A DNA stretch of 64,000 nt from the NCBI RefSeq assembly GCF_003667825.1, contig NZ_CP033043.1, positions 2,895,501 through 2,959,500 of the forward strand. Direction: 5' to 3'. Source of the stretch: Metabacillus litoralis. Its GTDB lineage: Bacteria; Bacillota; Bacilli; Bacillales; Bacillaceae. The notes beneath the pieces are model-generated. The model did no database searches. It saw nothing but the letters and a program-made list of their open reading frames with translations, and was not told the origin of the DNA. The translations under genes and the position numbers were made by a program. Below are positions 27,703-35,809 of the stretch, one piece after another (position 1 is the stretch's first letter; every line of letters begins with the position of its first letter).

Positions 27703-28166
27703 AATCTTTTTGATATTTCCTCAATACTTCTTTGTAATACATCATCTTTCATAATAAAACTAAACTTTTTATCCTTTTGAATCCCCTCAGGAAGCTCCTT
27801 TAGTAGAACAGGTCCATATGTTTCAAAATAGCCATCTTGCTTAACTAATTGATTAACCATTGCAAAATAGATATTTTTTACGATAATCTTTTCTTTTCCT
27901 TTAACTTTATACTGACCAATATATTCTATTTCTTTAACAATTCCACCTGTCTCCTCTTTCACTTCCCTAATAGCTGCTTCAAGGGCCGTTTCATTGTCCT
28001 CAACCTTTCCTCCTGGAAATTCAAATCCACGGTCAGAATGCTTTGTTAGCAACCATTGGTCTTGATGACGACAAACAACCCAAACATGCTTGGGATCTTT
28101 TGAAAAAGGATGATCTTCAAAAGATAAAACAACTTCATTGTGATAATAATCTATAAATCGGTACAT
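27696..28166 (-). CDS. ytkD: Nudix (MutT-like) nucleoside triphosphatase YtkD
   Basis: A 156-residue Nudix hydrolase. The Nudix box matches GX5EX7REUXEEXGU exactly: GGKVEDNETALEAAIREVKE then ETGG (about 49-72). B. subtilis YtkD hydrolyses (d)NTPs, including oxidised guanine nucleotides, and guards against oxidative mutagenesis; the same is inferred here. Start ATG 28166 after AGAGGGA. Convergent with ytlD and sharing its terminator. Confidence 0.93.
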   Translation of the reverse strand: MYRFIDYYHNEVVLSFEDHPFSKDPKHVWVVCRHQDQWLLTKHSDRGFEFPGGKVEDNETALEAAIREVKEETGGIVKEIEYIGQYKVKGKEKIIVKNIYFAMVNQLVKQDGYFETYGPVLLKELPEGIQKDKKFSFIMKDDVLQRSIEEISKRLK

Positions 28167-28232
28167 TTTAATCCCTCTATTTTTTTCCTAATAAACAAAT
28201 CTTATCACAATGTCAAAACTCTGTATAAGGGT

Positions 28233-28565
28233 TTATTCTTGTTCATTAATTTTTGACATGAGCTGATTTGTCCGAATATGCTCTTTTGCCTCTTCATCAC
28301 CTAGCTCATAAATCATACGATATATTTTCATATTCGTATCATCAATTGCATCATTTTCACGATCATAATGGTATTGAACATATGGTGTATGTGAGCGAAG
28401 GAAACCTTGAAAATCAGCTGAGTATACCTGATCAAAATACTCTCTAAGCTGAACGATTTCTTCATCGGTTGCCTCAATTTTAAAATCCCATGCAGAAGCT
28501 GTACTTAGCTGTGAAATTTGCCCACTTCCCACCGTAATATAATACGTTTTCTTATTGTTCTCCAT
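28233..28565 (-). CDS. conserved protein of unknown function (110 aa)
   Basis: A 110-residue acidic soluble protein beginning MENNKKTYYITVGSGQISQL, with a WDFKIEATDEEIVQLREYFD core and a tyrosine-rich stretch TPYVQYHYDRENDAID. It resembles a small Bacillus family often labelled as hydrolase without evidence; I see no catalytic triad and would not assign activity. Start ATG 28565 after GAAGGAG. Possibly co-transcribed with ytkD (66-nt gap). Confidence 0.75.
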   Translation of the reverse strand: MENNKKTYYITVGSGQISQLSTASAWDFKIEATDEEIVQLREYFDQVYSADFQGFLRSHTPYVQYHYDRENDAIDDTNMKIYRMIYELGDEEAKEHIRTNQLMSKINEQE

Positions 28566-28706
28566 CTCGACAACTCCTTCAACTATCCTTATGTTATGTT
28601 TTGTTCATATTCTTTGTAATATTCAGCGAGATATTAATTAGAATAGTTCTCCTCTTCATAACAAAAAATACGGGGAAGCTACAATTATAAACTGGAGGAA
28701 AATATC

Positions 28707-28922
28707 GTGAACCTTGAACTTTTTACAAACCCGGAGCTTAGTAAATTCCGCGCAGATGAAGAGGATGTTTATGCCTATGTTAAATCAATTCTAGAAAAAA
28801 CAAGTAAGCAGGACATGCTTTCTTGGGTCAACACTCTATCAGAGGAAGATCTGCACTCTCTTATGATTCCATATTTTTCAGAGAAGCTTTCTAAAGAGCT
28901 TGCTGACAGAGAGCTTGAATAG
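28707..28922 (+). CDS. small acidic helical protein, DUF6154-like
   Basis: A 71-residue all-helical acidic protein (MNLELFTNPELSKFRADEED... ending EKLSKELADRELE). The pattern DEEDVYAYVKSILEKTSKQD and EEDLHSL recalls the short DUF6154 proteins of Bacillus; this is tentative. Start GTG 28707 after CTGGAGG. Followed immediately by a strong terminator. Confidence 0.7.
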   Translation: MNLELFTNPELSKFRADEEDVYAYVKSILEKTSKQDMLSWVNTLSEEDLHSLMIPYFSEKLSKELADRELE

Positions 28923-28926
28923 AAAA

Positions 28927-28956
28927 AAAGCAGGCGATGATCAGATCGCCTGCTTT
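28927..28956. terminator. bidirectional terminator before dps
   Basis: Perfect 11-bp stem AAAGCAGGCGA (28927-28937) / TCGCCTGCTTT (28946-28956). Confidence 0.9.
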
Positions 28957-28960
28957 CCGC

Positions 28961-29401
28961 TTATTTCCCTAAGAAAGACTTTAACATCCAATTATGCTTT
29001 TCTAAGCTTTGATGAATAGCCAATAGCATATCACCAGTTGTTTCATCTCCTACTTCACCAGCTAAATCCATTCCTTCTTTTAGCTCATCTACTAATACAC
29101 TAAAATCCTCATAAATATTTTGAACCATTTGTTCTGCTGTTTCACTTCCATCAGCTTCCTTAATTGAAGCAAGCTCTAAGCATTCTCTCATCGTAGCAAC
29201 TGGTGCTCCTTCAAGAGCTAATAAGCGTTCAGCTAGTTCATCAATATGGACAGCTGCTTCGGTATAGAACTCTTCAAATTTTTCATGTAGTGTGAAGAAG
29301 TTTTTCCCTTTAACAAACCAATGATAATTATGTAGTTTTACATAAAGCACCGTCCAGTTGGCAATTTGTTTATTTACTGTAGTTACTAGTTTCTCTGACA
29401 T
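28961..29401 (-). CDS. dps: Dps-family iron-storage / DNA-protection protein
   Basis: A 146-residue four-helix-bundle mini-ferritin. The inter-subunit ferroxidase site is visible: HNYHWFVKG (His about 24 and 27), HEKFEEFY (about 39-46) and [12 protein letters not shown] (His about 52, Asp, Glu). Dodecamers oxidise Fe(II) with peroxide and shield DNA. Position next to ytzI matches B. subtilis dps (ytkB). Start ATG 29401 after AAGGAGG. A SigB-type promoter precedes it. Confidence 0.95.
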   Translation of the reverse strand: MSEKLVTTVNKQIANWTVLYVKLHNYHWFVKGKNFFTLHEKFEEFYTEAAVHIDELAERLLALEGAPVATMRECLELASIKEADGSETAEQMVQNIYEDFSVLVDELKEGMDLAGEVGDETTGDMLLAIHQSLEKHNWMLKSFLGK

Positions 29402-29432
29402 CTTAATTCCTCCTTTATTATCTACTAGTACT

Positions 29433-29457
29433 TTACCCCAGTTTTTCTACTTTAAAC
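29433..29457 (-). promoter_or_regulatory. candidate SigB promoter of dps
   Basis: Minus strand GTTTAA (29457-29452), 13-nt spacer, GGGTAA (29438-29433). This is close to the SigB consensus GTTTAA-N12-15-GGGTAT and is followed within 40 nt by the dps start. B. subtilis dps is known to be SigB-dependent. Confidence 0.72.
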
Positions 29458-29558
29458 GCTTGAAAATACTAAAAACATGGTATAAACATGTTGGATCTTT
29501 CATGATATGATAACTAGTAATAGAACAAGTAGAGGAAGATTTTTGGGAGGAAAATGTA

Positions 29559-29732
29559 TTGAAAACTGTTTTTATTATCTGCATCATCATTGTCATTATT
29601 GTACTTTTGCTTAGCCTCTTAACGACAAGAAAGGCCTACCAATATAAACATACTGTTGATCCAATTAAAAAGCCAGTTCACAACCAAGAAACACAAGAGA
29701 AAGAACAAGAAAAACCCACGCAAAATCAATAA
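29559..29732 (+). CDS. ytzI: YtzI-like single-pass membrane peptide
   Basis: A 57-residue protein: an N-terminal hydrophobic helix of about 20 residues (VFIICIIIVIIVLLLSLLTT), then a TRKAYQYKHTVDP motif and a hydrophilic Gln/Glu/Lys tail. The KAYxYKHTxDP motif and the place next to dps match B. subtilis YtzI (unknown function). Start TTG 29559 after GGGAGG. The last codons and the stop form the loop side of a terminator. Confidence 0.78.
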   Translation: MKTVFIICIIIVIIVLLLSLLTTRKAYQYKHTVDPIKKPVHNQETQEKEQEKPTQNQ

Positions 29733-29742
29733 ATTGCGTGGG
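29715..29742. terminator. terminator at ytzI / YcgQ-like 3' ends
   Basis: Perfect 9-bp stem CCCACGCAA (29715-29723) / TTGCGTGGG (29734-29742). The ytzI stop (29730-29732) is in the loop. Confidence 0.8.
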
Positions 29743-29752
29743 GCTTAGCTTT

Positions 29753-30694
29753 TTAGTAACTTTCATAAACATAAGGTGATTCCGGTTGTTCAACACGCTC
29801 AATTTCGGAAACCTCAATTGAAGGTAATGTCCAATCTTGATATTTTACTGTTGTGATTGTACCAGTTAGTTTCACCCACTGATCATCACCAAATTGCTCT
29901 GCTTCTGGATATGTTGCTAATGTGCCGAACACTGATGCATCTGCCACACAACATGATAAACCAAACCTTGCAATGACAAATTGATTCTCTTCAAAATCAT
30001 GTTCTCTAAAAACAAACCCTAGCATCTCTACCTTTTTTCCAACGAACTTTTCAGGGTTTTCGTCAAGTATCGAGGTCATTGCTATAAAATTTTCTTCAGT
30101 AAATTGAATGGTTTCCATTTCAAGCATTTTCTGCTCAAGTTGTGCATAAAAGTCCACTGGTTTTTCCTGAACCTCAAATCCTTCAGGGTGTTCAAGTGGT
30201 ACATCCGGAATGTTGGAAGACTGCGCAACTTTATTTCCTACACTCTCATCTAATTCATTCAGATAAGCTTCAGGATCACTTAAGTAAGCCTCAGCCTTTG
30301 AGGTATCTTGTTCTCCCAAATTTGTCTTAAATCCTCTCTTGGCAGCAACAGAGCTATCCAATACAACATCCGGAAATAAAAATCCAGTTATAATAGGAAA
30401 AACAAATAAAGAATAAACAAGTAGTGTTTTTATTGGGGATGATGAAACAGCATGGTCTGTCCCACAATCACAATAAAGCTCAGCTTGCTTTTTAGAACCA
30501 CTTCTCCAGATTTGGATCGCACCTAACAGAGCAAAAACAATAATCGCAAAATACATAAAAGGCATCATTTTTGGCGCAATAAAATGAACCATATTTCCTG
30601 TTATCACTAACTTAAGCATTAATAATGTAAAGCCAATTAAAATAATTCCTCGGATATATATTTGAAAACGATACTGCGCATTTTGTTTTTCCAT
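29753..30694 (-). CDS. TIGR03943-family membrane protein (YcgQ-like permease partner)
   Basis: A 313-residue protein: N-terminal TM helices (GIILIGFTLLMLKLVITG, MPFMYFAIIVFALLGAIQIW), a short Cys-containing loop YCDCGTDHA, a further TM pair, and a long extracellular C-terminal part with an OB-like stretch (VEMLGFVFREHDFEENQFV, RFGLSCCVADA). This is the TIGR03943 architecture, always found with a DUF318-type permease as here. Substrate unknown; metal export or import has been suggested for such pairs. Start ATG 30694 after AAAGGAGG. Confidence 0.83.
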   Translation of the reverse strand: MEKQNAQYRFQIYIRGIILIGFTLLMLKLVITGNMVHFIAPKMMPFMYFAIIVFALLGAIQIWRSGSKKQAELYCDCGTDHAVSSSPIKTLLVYSLFVFPIITGFLFPDVVLDSSVAAKRGFKTNLGEQDTSKAEAYLSDPEAYLNELDESVGNKVAQSSNIPDVPLEHPEGFEVQEKPVDFYAQLEQKMLEMETIQFTEENFIAMTSILDENPEKFVGKKVEMLGFVFREHDFEENQFVIARFGLSCCVADASVFGTLATYPEAEQFGDDQWVKLTGTITTVKYQDWTLPSIEVSEIERVEQPESPYVYESY

Positions 30695-30716
30695 ATAATC
30701 TCTAAACCTCCTTTAC

Positions 30717-31721
30717 TTATAAAAATAGAAACTGATAGAAAATAATAGCGATATAAACAACAATAGTAACGACTAGAATAAACGCTGCAACAAATCTTGC
30801 TTTAAAGAAAGCAAAAAGCATAATTGTATTTTTTAAATCAAGCATTGGACCATATACTAAAAAAGCAAGCAATGAGCCAGCAGTAAATGTACCACCAAAA
30901 GAAGCCGCAACAAAGGCATCTGCTTCAGAGCATAGTGAAAGAATATAACCAAACCCCATCATTAATGCAGGAGAGAGGAACTCGTTCGTTCCGAGCTCAG
31001 TCAACAGAGTACGATCAAGAAATGTTTGAAAAAGACTGGCGATTAACGCCCCCATTATTAAGAATTTACCCATTTCAAAAAATTCATCACTTGCATGAAA
31101 TAACGTAGATTTTAACTTTCCTACTTTTTCTTCTTGATTAGTATTCCCTTCAACTACTACATCCTCTTTCGTCCACTTTAATTGATTGCTATTCTTAAAC
31201 AAAAGATAAATGATAAACCCGATGACAATTGACAAAACAAACGCTAATCCCATTCTTGCATAAGCAATATGAAGCTCTGAAGAAAAGGCATAATAGGTTG
31301 AAGCAAATACGACTGGATTTAAGATTGGTGCCCCAACCAGAAAGACTACCCCAATATGTAATGGCATTCCCTTTTTCATCAACCTTCTTACAATCGGAAC
31401 AATTGCACATTCGCAAATAGGGAAAATGGCTCCTAGCAATGCAGCTGGAAAAAGAGCAAGAATCGCATTTCTAGGCAATGCTCTTTTAATTAAATCTTCT
31501 GATACATATGTTTGAATAAGCGCTGAAACAAAAACTCCTAACAAAATAAAAGGTATCGCTTCTAATAGAATACTTAAAAACATCGTGTTGACTGTTAATA
31601 ATTCTGAAGGAATGTTAAATGATAGATCCTGAAAATCAACAAATAGGAATAAGTAAAAAAACAAACCTATTAACCCAAGAGCAATAAATTCACGGAATAG
31701 TGGTATGACGATTTTATTCAT
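30717..31721 (-). CDS. DUF318/ArsP-type permease (YcgR-like)
   Basis: A 334-residue permease with about eight TM helices. The family signature blocks are present: ICECAIVPIVRRLMKKGMP (about 101-119) with a conserved cysteine pair, GAPILNPVVFASTYYAF, and LCSEADAFVAASF (about 257-270). Relatives include organoarsenical exporter ArsP, but the actual substrate is unknown. Upstream partner of the TIGR03943 gene, 22 nt apart, so the two proteins likely form one complex. Start ATG 31721 after AGGAG. Divergent from folE2. Confidence 0.87.
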   Translation of the reverse strand: MNKIVIPLFREFIALGLIGLFFYLFLFVDFQDLSFNIPSELLTVNTMFLSILLEAIPFILLGVFVSALIQTYVSEDLIKRALPRNAILALFPAALLGAIFPICECAIVPIVRRLMKKGMPLHIGVVFLVGAPILNPVVFASTYYAFSSELHIAYARMGLAFVLSIVIGFIIYLLFKNSNQLKWTKEDVVVEGNTNQEEKVGKLKSTLFHASDEFFEMGKFLIMGALIASLFQTFLDRTLLTELGTNEFLSPALMMGFGYILSLCSEADAFVAASFGGTFTAGSLLAFLVYGPMLDLKNTIMLFAFFKARFVAAFILVVTIVVYIAIIFYQFLFL

Positions 31722-31939
31722 TTTTGAACTCCTATCCTATTAATCTTTGTTCTATATCATACTAGTTTTCTTGCGAGATTATGTCTTTTTAATTATGAAC
31801 TTTTCTTTACATTCTTTTTTCATTCTAGTTTTTTTCCTGAAATTCGACACATCCCAACACATTCCAGAGATTTATTCGTTGAAGTTTGCTGTTGACTTAC
31901 AGTATACTCTCAATATCGAGTAAGTGAGAGGGGATTAAA

Positions 31940-32848
31940 ATGACAAGAAAGATAAATTTACCACCAAAAAAGGAACGACACCGTTTATTCGGCTCTGTTG
32001 AACCAGGAGTGAAGCTAAAACCCACAGAAAAAGAGCAAATGCCTGATTTACAAAATACAAAAAAAGATTTTCTTTTTACTATAGACGCTGTAGGAATTAG
32101 TAATGTTAAGCATCCTATCATTATTCATTCTGACTTACTGCCAAAGGAACAAACGACAATTGCCACTTTTAAAATGACAAGTAAAATTTCATATGATTCA
32201 AAAGGAACAAACATGAGCCGTTTTACTGAACAACTGGAGCAATACCGTCAAAATGGAGGGTTTGTTCTTACTCTTTCAAATCTCTATGATTTTACGAAAG
32301 AATTAGCAGAACGTCTAAAGCAAAAAGATGCTAGTATAGAGGTAACATTCCCTTGGTTCTATGAACGCAAAGGACCAAGCTCAGAATTAGTCGGATTAAA
32401 TCATGCTGAAGCCTCAATTTCCGTTACGTACGAAGATGGTGTTGGGTTTACAAGCTCAGCTTCTTTAACTAGTGCAATCACAACACTTTGTCCGTGCTCT
32501 AAGGAAATTAGTGAATATAGTGCACACAACCAACGTGGATTCGTGACGATGAATGTAGAATTTACTGAGGGATATGATGAAAAAACTGATTGGAAAGCAG
32601 CACTTTTAGAAGCAGCTGAATCAAACGCAAGTGCAATGATACACCCTGTTCTTAAACGTACAGATGAAAAGGTTGTAACAGAAACTGCCTATGAAAACCC
32701 TCGTTTTGTTGAAGATATGGTTCGGCTTGTTGCTGCTGACTTATATGAATTAGATTATGTACAGGCATTTACAGTAGAATGTCGTAACGAAGAATCTATT
32801 CATTTACATGATGCGATTGCTAGTTTAAGTTATAGAAAAGAAGACTAA
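31940..32848 (+). CDS. folE2: GTP cyclohydrolase IB (FolE2)
   Basis: A 302-residue metal-dependent enzyme converting GTP to dihydroneopterin triphosphate, the first step of folate synthesis. The catalytic-site motif LCPCSKEISEYSAHNQRG (about residues 190-207) carries the metal cysteine. The type IB enzyme works with metals other than zinc, and in B. subtilis (yciA) it is induced by zinc starvation through Zur. Here I see no Zur box in the 218 nt upstream. Start ATG 31940 after GAGAGGGG. Divergent from the YcgR-like permease. Confidence 0.94.
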   Translation: MTRKINLPPKKERHRLFGSVEPGVKLKPTEKEQMPDLQNTKKDFLFTIDAVGISNVKHPIIIHSDLLPKEQTTIATFKMTSKISYDSKGTNMSRFTEQLEQYRQNGGFVLTLSNLYDFTKELAERLKQKDASIEVTFPWFYERKGPSSELVGLNHAEASISVTYEDGVGFTSSASLTSAITTLCPCSKEISEYSAHNQRGFVTMNVEFTEGYDEKTDWKAALLEAAESNASAMIHPVLKRTDEKVVTETAYENPRFVEDMVRLVAADLYELDYVQAFTVECRNEESIHLHDAIASLSYRKED

Positions 32849-32851
32849 TGT

Positions 32852-32881
32852 AAAACGGTGTCCCAATCGGAACACCGTTTT
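32852..32881. terminator. bidirectional terminator between folE2 and luxS
   Basis: Perfect 10-bp stem AAAACGGTGT (32852-32861) / ACACCGTTTT (32872-32881). Confidence 0.9.
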
Positions 32882-32885
32882 CTTC

Positions 32886-33359
32886 TTAACCAAATACTTT
32901 GGCTAATTCTTCTTTATCTTGATCAAGCCAAAAACGCATTAAACGCTTCGCTCCTTCTAAGTCATGAAGCTTTGCTTGGCCACATTGTTTTTCATTAGCT
33001 GCTGGAATTTCCGTAATCTCAACAGCAGTTTTCATAGTATCTTCTAAAAGATCAATAATTTCACTTACTTCTGGCTTTCCACTTACAACTAAATAATAGC
33101 CTGTTTGACATCCCATTGGTGAAACATCAATAATATCAAAGTGATCATATTTTTCTGAATGCTCACGAATATTAAAAGCCAATAAATGCTCTAACGTGTG
33201 AATGGTATCAGGCTTCATCGCCTGTTTATTTGGCTGACAAAAGCGAATATCAAATTTATTCACTTCACCGTCACTACCAACTTTATGAACGCCACAATGA
33301 CGAACATATGGTGCCCTTACTGCATTATGATCTAATTCAAAGCTTTCTACTGAAGGCAT
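32886..33359 (-). CDS. luxS: S-ribosylhomocysteine lyase (autoinducer-2 synthesis)
   Basis: A 157-residue LuxS, the usual length. It cleaves S-ribosylhomocysteine to homocysteine and DPD, the AI-2 precursor, in the activated methyl cycle. The metal site HTLEHLLA (His about 53 and 57) and the Cys in [11 protein letters not shown] (about 120-130) are intact. I chose ATG 33359 because it gives the conserved [11 protein letters not shown] start after TAGGAG; the frame extends upstream to 33446 without support. It recycles the product of SAM-dependent methylation, linked in function to metK. Confidence 0.97.
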   Translation of the reverse strand: MPSVESFELDHNAVRAPYVRHCGVHKVGSDGEVNKFDIRFCQPNKQAMKPDTIHTLEHLLAFNIREHSEKYDHFDIIDVSPMGCQTGYYLVVSGKPEVSEIIDLLEDTMKTAVEITEIPAANEKQCGQAKLHDLEGAKRLMRFWLDQDKEELAKVFG

Positions 33360-33495
33360 CTTTTTCACTCCTATAATGTTAAAATGGACTAGCATACTAT
33401 GCTCGTTTATATTGTAACACATGAATGAAAAATGGCGAATGATCAACTATTCTAGTGGAGGAAAACTTCATTCTTAAAAGTGAGGTCAACAAGTT

Positions 33496-33735
33496 ATGAT
33501 ACAAATTTTCATTTCGGCTATCCGTTTTTATCAAAAGTTTATTTCGCCCCTTACACCACCTACCTGTCGCTTTTATCCAACATGTTCACATTATGGACTC
33601 GAAGCGTTTCAAAGGTTTGGTGTACTAAAAGGAAGTTATTTAACGTTAAAGCGTATTGTAAAATGTCATCCGTTTCATCCCGGTGGTATTGATCTTGTAC
33701 CAGAAAAACAGGGTAAAAATGAAAAAAAGCTATAA
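33496..33735 (+). CDS. ytjA: membrane protein insertion efficiency factor YidD (YtjA)
   Basis: A 79-residue YidD-family protein with an amphipathic N-terminal helix and the cysteine-rich signature: [15 protein letters not shown] (about 24-38) and [15 protein letters not shown] (about 55-69). It helps YidC-dependent membrane insertion. Start ATG 33496, with AGTGAGGT about 10 nt upstream. The last codons and stop are in the terminator stem. The position between luxS and ytiB matches B. subtilis. Confidence 0.94.
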   Translation: MIQIFISAIRFYQKFISPLTPPTCRFYPTCSHYGLEAFQRFGVLKGSYLTLKRIVKCHPFHPGGIDLVPEKQGKNEKKL

Positions 33736-33754
33736 AATTTTCATAGCTTTTTTT
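33722..33754. terminator. bidirectional terminator between ytjA and ytiB
   Basis: Perfect 12-bp stem AAAAAAAGCTAT (33722-33733) / ATAGCTTTTTTT (33743-33754). It encodes the ytjA C-terminus and the start of its stop codon. Confidence 0.88.
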
Positions 33755-33757
33755 GTT

Positions 33758-34321
33758 TTAATTTTCGTATCCATTTACAATAACATCAAGCTTACCTGTT
33801 GCAGGATCTATAACAAGACCATGCACTGGAATATTCTCAACTAATAATGGGTGATTTTTAATTGTTTCTACACTATCACGAACACTATCTTCAACTTTCT
33901 CAAAGCCTTTTAACCATTGATCTAAATCTATTCCAGAATATTTAACCGTTTCAATTTTTTCAGAGGAAACTCCGCGTTCCATTGCTTTTGATAAGAAGGA
34001 TTCTGAATTTAATTTACTCATTCCACAATCATGGTGACCTACTACACAGATTTCATCTGCTTTTAATTCATAAACAGCGACTAAAATACTTCTCATGATA
34101 CTTCCAAAAGGATGAGCAACAATAGCACCAGCACTTTTCACAATCTTTACGTCACCATTTCGAATGTTCATCGCTTGTGGCAAAAGCTCAACTAGTCTAG
34201 TGTCCATACAAGATAAGATGACAAGCTTTTTCTCAGGAAACTTTGTTGTTTCAAATTTTTCAAATTCTTTATCTGCTACAAATTTTTCATTATGTGCTAA
34301 AATCTCATCTACTAATCCCAT
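33758..34321 (-). CDS. ytiB: beta-class carbonic anhydrase YtiB
   Basis: A 187-residue beta-carbonic anhydrase. Zinc ligands and the catalytic dyad are present: CMDTRL (Cys about 38, Asp 40, Arg 42) and GHHDCGMS (His about 96, Cys about 99). It interconverts CO2 and bicarbonate in the cytoplasm. The length equals that of B. subtilis YtiB. Start ATG 34321 after GGAGGAATAAAAT. Lies back-to-back with the zinc-uptake lipoprotein gene. Confidence 0.94.
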   Translation of the reverse strand: MGLVDEILAHNEKFVADKEFEKFETTKFPEKKLVILSCMDTRLVELLPQAMNIRNGDVKIVKSAGAIVAHPFGSIMRSILVAVYELKADEICVVGHHDCGMSKLNSESFLSKAMERGVSSEKIETVKYSGIDLDQWLKGFEKVEDSVRDSVETIKNHPLLVENIPVHGLVIDPATGKLDVIVNGYEN

Positions 34322-34414
34322 ATTTTATTCCTCCACTATTCTAGTTTTCTGTTTTTTTATCATATCATAACTCTTGAATTTTCTCTAACGATGAGTTAAT
34401 ATGGTTAAGGACAT

Positions 34415-34516
34415 TAAATCGTAACAGTTACTATTTGTTTTTTACTAAAAATTAGTTCTCAAACCGTAATCATTAAGATATAATAATGAAGTCTTAATCG
34501 TAATCATACTGATTTA
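34415..34516 (+). promoter_or_regulatory. three Zur-box-like sites and promoter of the zinc lipoprotein gene
   Basis: Site 1 (34415-34437) contains AAATCGTAAC-A-GTTACTATTT, a near-perfect 10-1-10 palindrome close to the Zur consensus TAAATCGTAAT-N-ATTACGATTTA (recalled). Site 2 (about 34461-34480, AACCGTAATCATTAAGAT) and site 3 (34494-34516, AATCGTAATCATACTGATTT) are weaker versions. TATAAT at 34479-34484 is the likely -10, so sites 2 and 3 flank or cover the promoter. Zinc-replete Zur would repress the gene. Confidence 0.78.
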
Positions 34517-34535
34517 TTGAAAGGAGAGGATATAC

Positions 34536-35717
34536 ATGAAAAAGCACACATTACTCATGAGCTCATTCCTGTTACTATCAAGCTTATTAATCGGCTGTAA
34601 TGCAAGTAACGAAGAAGGACAATCGGCGAATGAAACAAATACTGAAGATACATTAAAAATCTATACTACTATTTATCCACTAGAAGATTTCGCAAAAAAG
34701 ATAGGTGGAGACCTAGTTGAAGTTGAAAACATTCTTCCTCCTGGGGTTGACGCCCACACATACGAGCCTACTACTAAGGCGATGGTTGAAATCGCTGAAG
34801 CAGACGGATTCATTTATACAGGTGTAGGATTTGAAAGTTTTACAGAAAAAGTTCAAAAATCATTAAAATCTGAAGATGTTGCCTTTATCAATGCTGGTGA
34901 AGGAATCGAATATATCGAAGGACACGAAGAAGAAGCCACCCATGATGATAGTGCACATGCTGAGGACGAAGCCGCTCATGATGAAACTGAAAACGCTGAG
35001 GACGAAGCCGCTCATGATGAAAGTGCACATGCTGAGGACGAAGCTGCTCATGATGAAAGTGCACATGCCGAGGACGAAGCCGCTCATGATGAAACTGAAC
35101 ATGCTGAGGACGAAGCCGCTCATGATGAAACTGAACATGCTGAGGACGAAGCCGCTCATGATGAAACTGAACACGCACACGATCACGGTGATCAGGACCC
35201 TCACGTTTGGATTGACCCTATTCATTCTATTACTCTAGCAGAAAACATCAAAGATGCATTAATAGAACTTAATCCAGAAGGAAAGCAAACATTTGAGGAT
35301 AACTTTCAAGCTTTAAAAACGCAGCTTGAAGACCTTGATCAATCTTTTAAAGAAGTTATAAGTAATGCAGAAAAGAAAGAGATCCTAGTATCTCATGCTG
35401 CTTACGGTTATTGGGAAAACCGTTATGGAATTGAACAAATCAGTGTACTAGGGCTTTCTCCAACCGAGGAACCTTCACAAAAAGAATTACAAACAATTAT
35501 TGAAACAGCTAAGGAACATGAGATCAACTACATCATTTTTGAAACAAATGTTACAAACAATGTAACAGATATCGTTCAAGCTGAAATTGGAGCAGAAGCA
35601 TTAACCCTTAGCAACCTAGAGTCTATTACAGAAGAAGATGTAAAAAATAATGAGGATTATTTTAGTATTATGGAAAGAAATTTAGAAACATTAAAAACAG
35701 CACTATCTAGTAAGTGA
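34536..35717 (+). CDS. znuA: zinc ABC transporter substrate-binding lipoprotein (ZnuA/AdcA-like)
   Basis: A 393-residue cluster A-I metal-binding lipoprotein. Signal peptide with lipobox LIGC (Cys about 21). The ligand-site motif VDAHTYEPT (about 70) and PHVWIDP (about 226) carry the metal histidines, and SHAAYGYW (about 287) the third. Between them lies a greatly expanded His/Asp/Glu loop (about 130-215) built of 12-residue repeats, the place where ZnuA proteins have a zinc-collecting loop. No permease or ATPase gene adjoins it, so it must work with components encoded elsewhere. Start ATG 34536 after AAAGGAGAGG. Confidence 0.93.
   Translation: MKKHTLLMSSFLLLSSLLIGCNASNEEGQSANETNTEDTLKIYTTIYPLEDFAKKIGGDLVEVENILPPGVDAHTYEPTTKAMVEIAEADGFIYTGVGFESFTEKVQKSLKSEDVAFINAGEGIEYIEGHEEEATHDDSAHAEDEAAHDETENAEDEAAHDESAHAEDEAAHDESAHAEDEAAHDETEHAEDEAAHDETEHAEDEAAHDETEHAHDHGDQDPHVWIDPIHSITLAENIKDALIELNPEGKQTFEDNFQALKTQLEDLDQSFKEVISNAEKKEILVSHAAYGYWENRYGIEQISVLGLSPTEEPSQKELQTIIETAKEHEINYIIFETNVTNNVTDIVQAEIGAEALTLSNLESITEEDVKNNEDYFSIMERNLETLKTALSSK
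34944..35175 (+). repeat. in-frame 36-bp tandem repeat in the zinc lipoprotein
   Basis: Six full copies and a partial seventh of a 12-codon unit, D-E-S/T-A/E-H-A-E-D-E-A-A-H. The third copy has already been seen as ESAHAEDEAAHD. Copies differ in S-A versus T-E and one N for H. The unit adds two or three histidines and four or five acids each time. Open antisense frames here are by-products of the repeat. Confidence 0.95.
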
Positions 35718-35736
35718 GCGAATATTTCGCTCACTT
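35712..35736 (+). terminator. terminator of the zinc lipoprotein gene
   Basis: Perfect 11-bp stem AAGTGAGCGAA (35712-35722) / TTCGCTCACTT (35726-35736), then Ts. The TGA stop (35715-35717) is in the stem. Confidence 0.92.
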
Positions 35737-35809
35737 TTTTTATTTAGACAGAAAGATGCATCTATCATATAATCAACTTGATCTTCAAAAAATAAAAAGG
35801 ATGTGAAAT

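Noticed and set aside
31722..31939. Zur box upstream of folE2
   Set aside because: No TCGTAAT-type inverted repeat seen, in contrast to the gene at 34536.
34863..35238. Three overlapping 96-120 residue frames antisense or out of frame to the zinc lipoprotein
   Set aside because: They arise because the 36-bp repeat has a period divisible by three, keeping all frames open; no ribosome sites.
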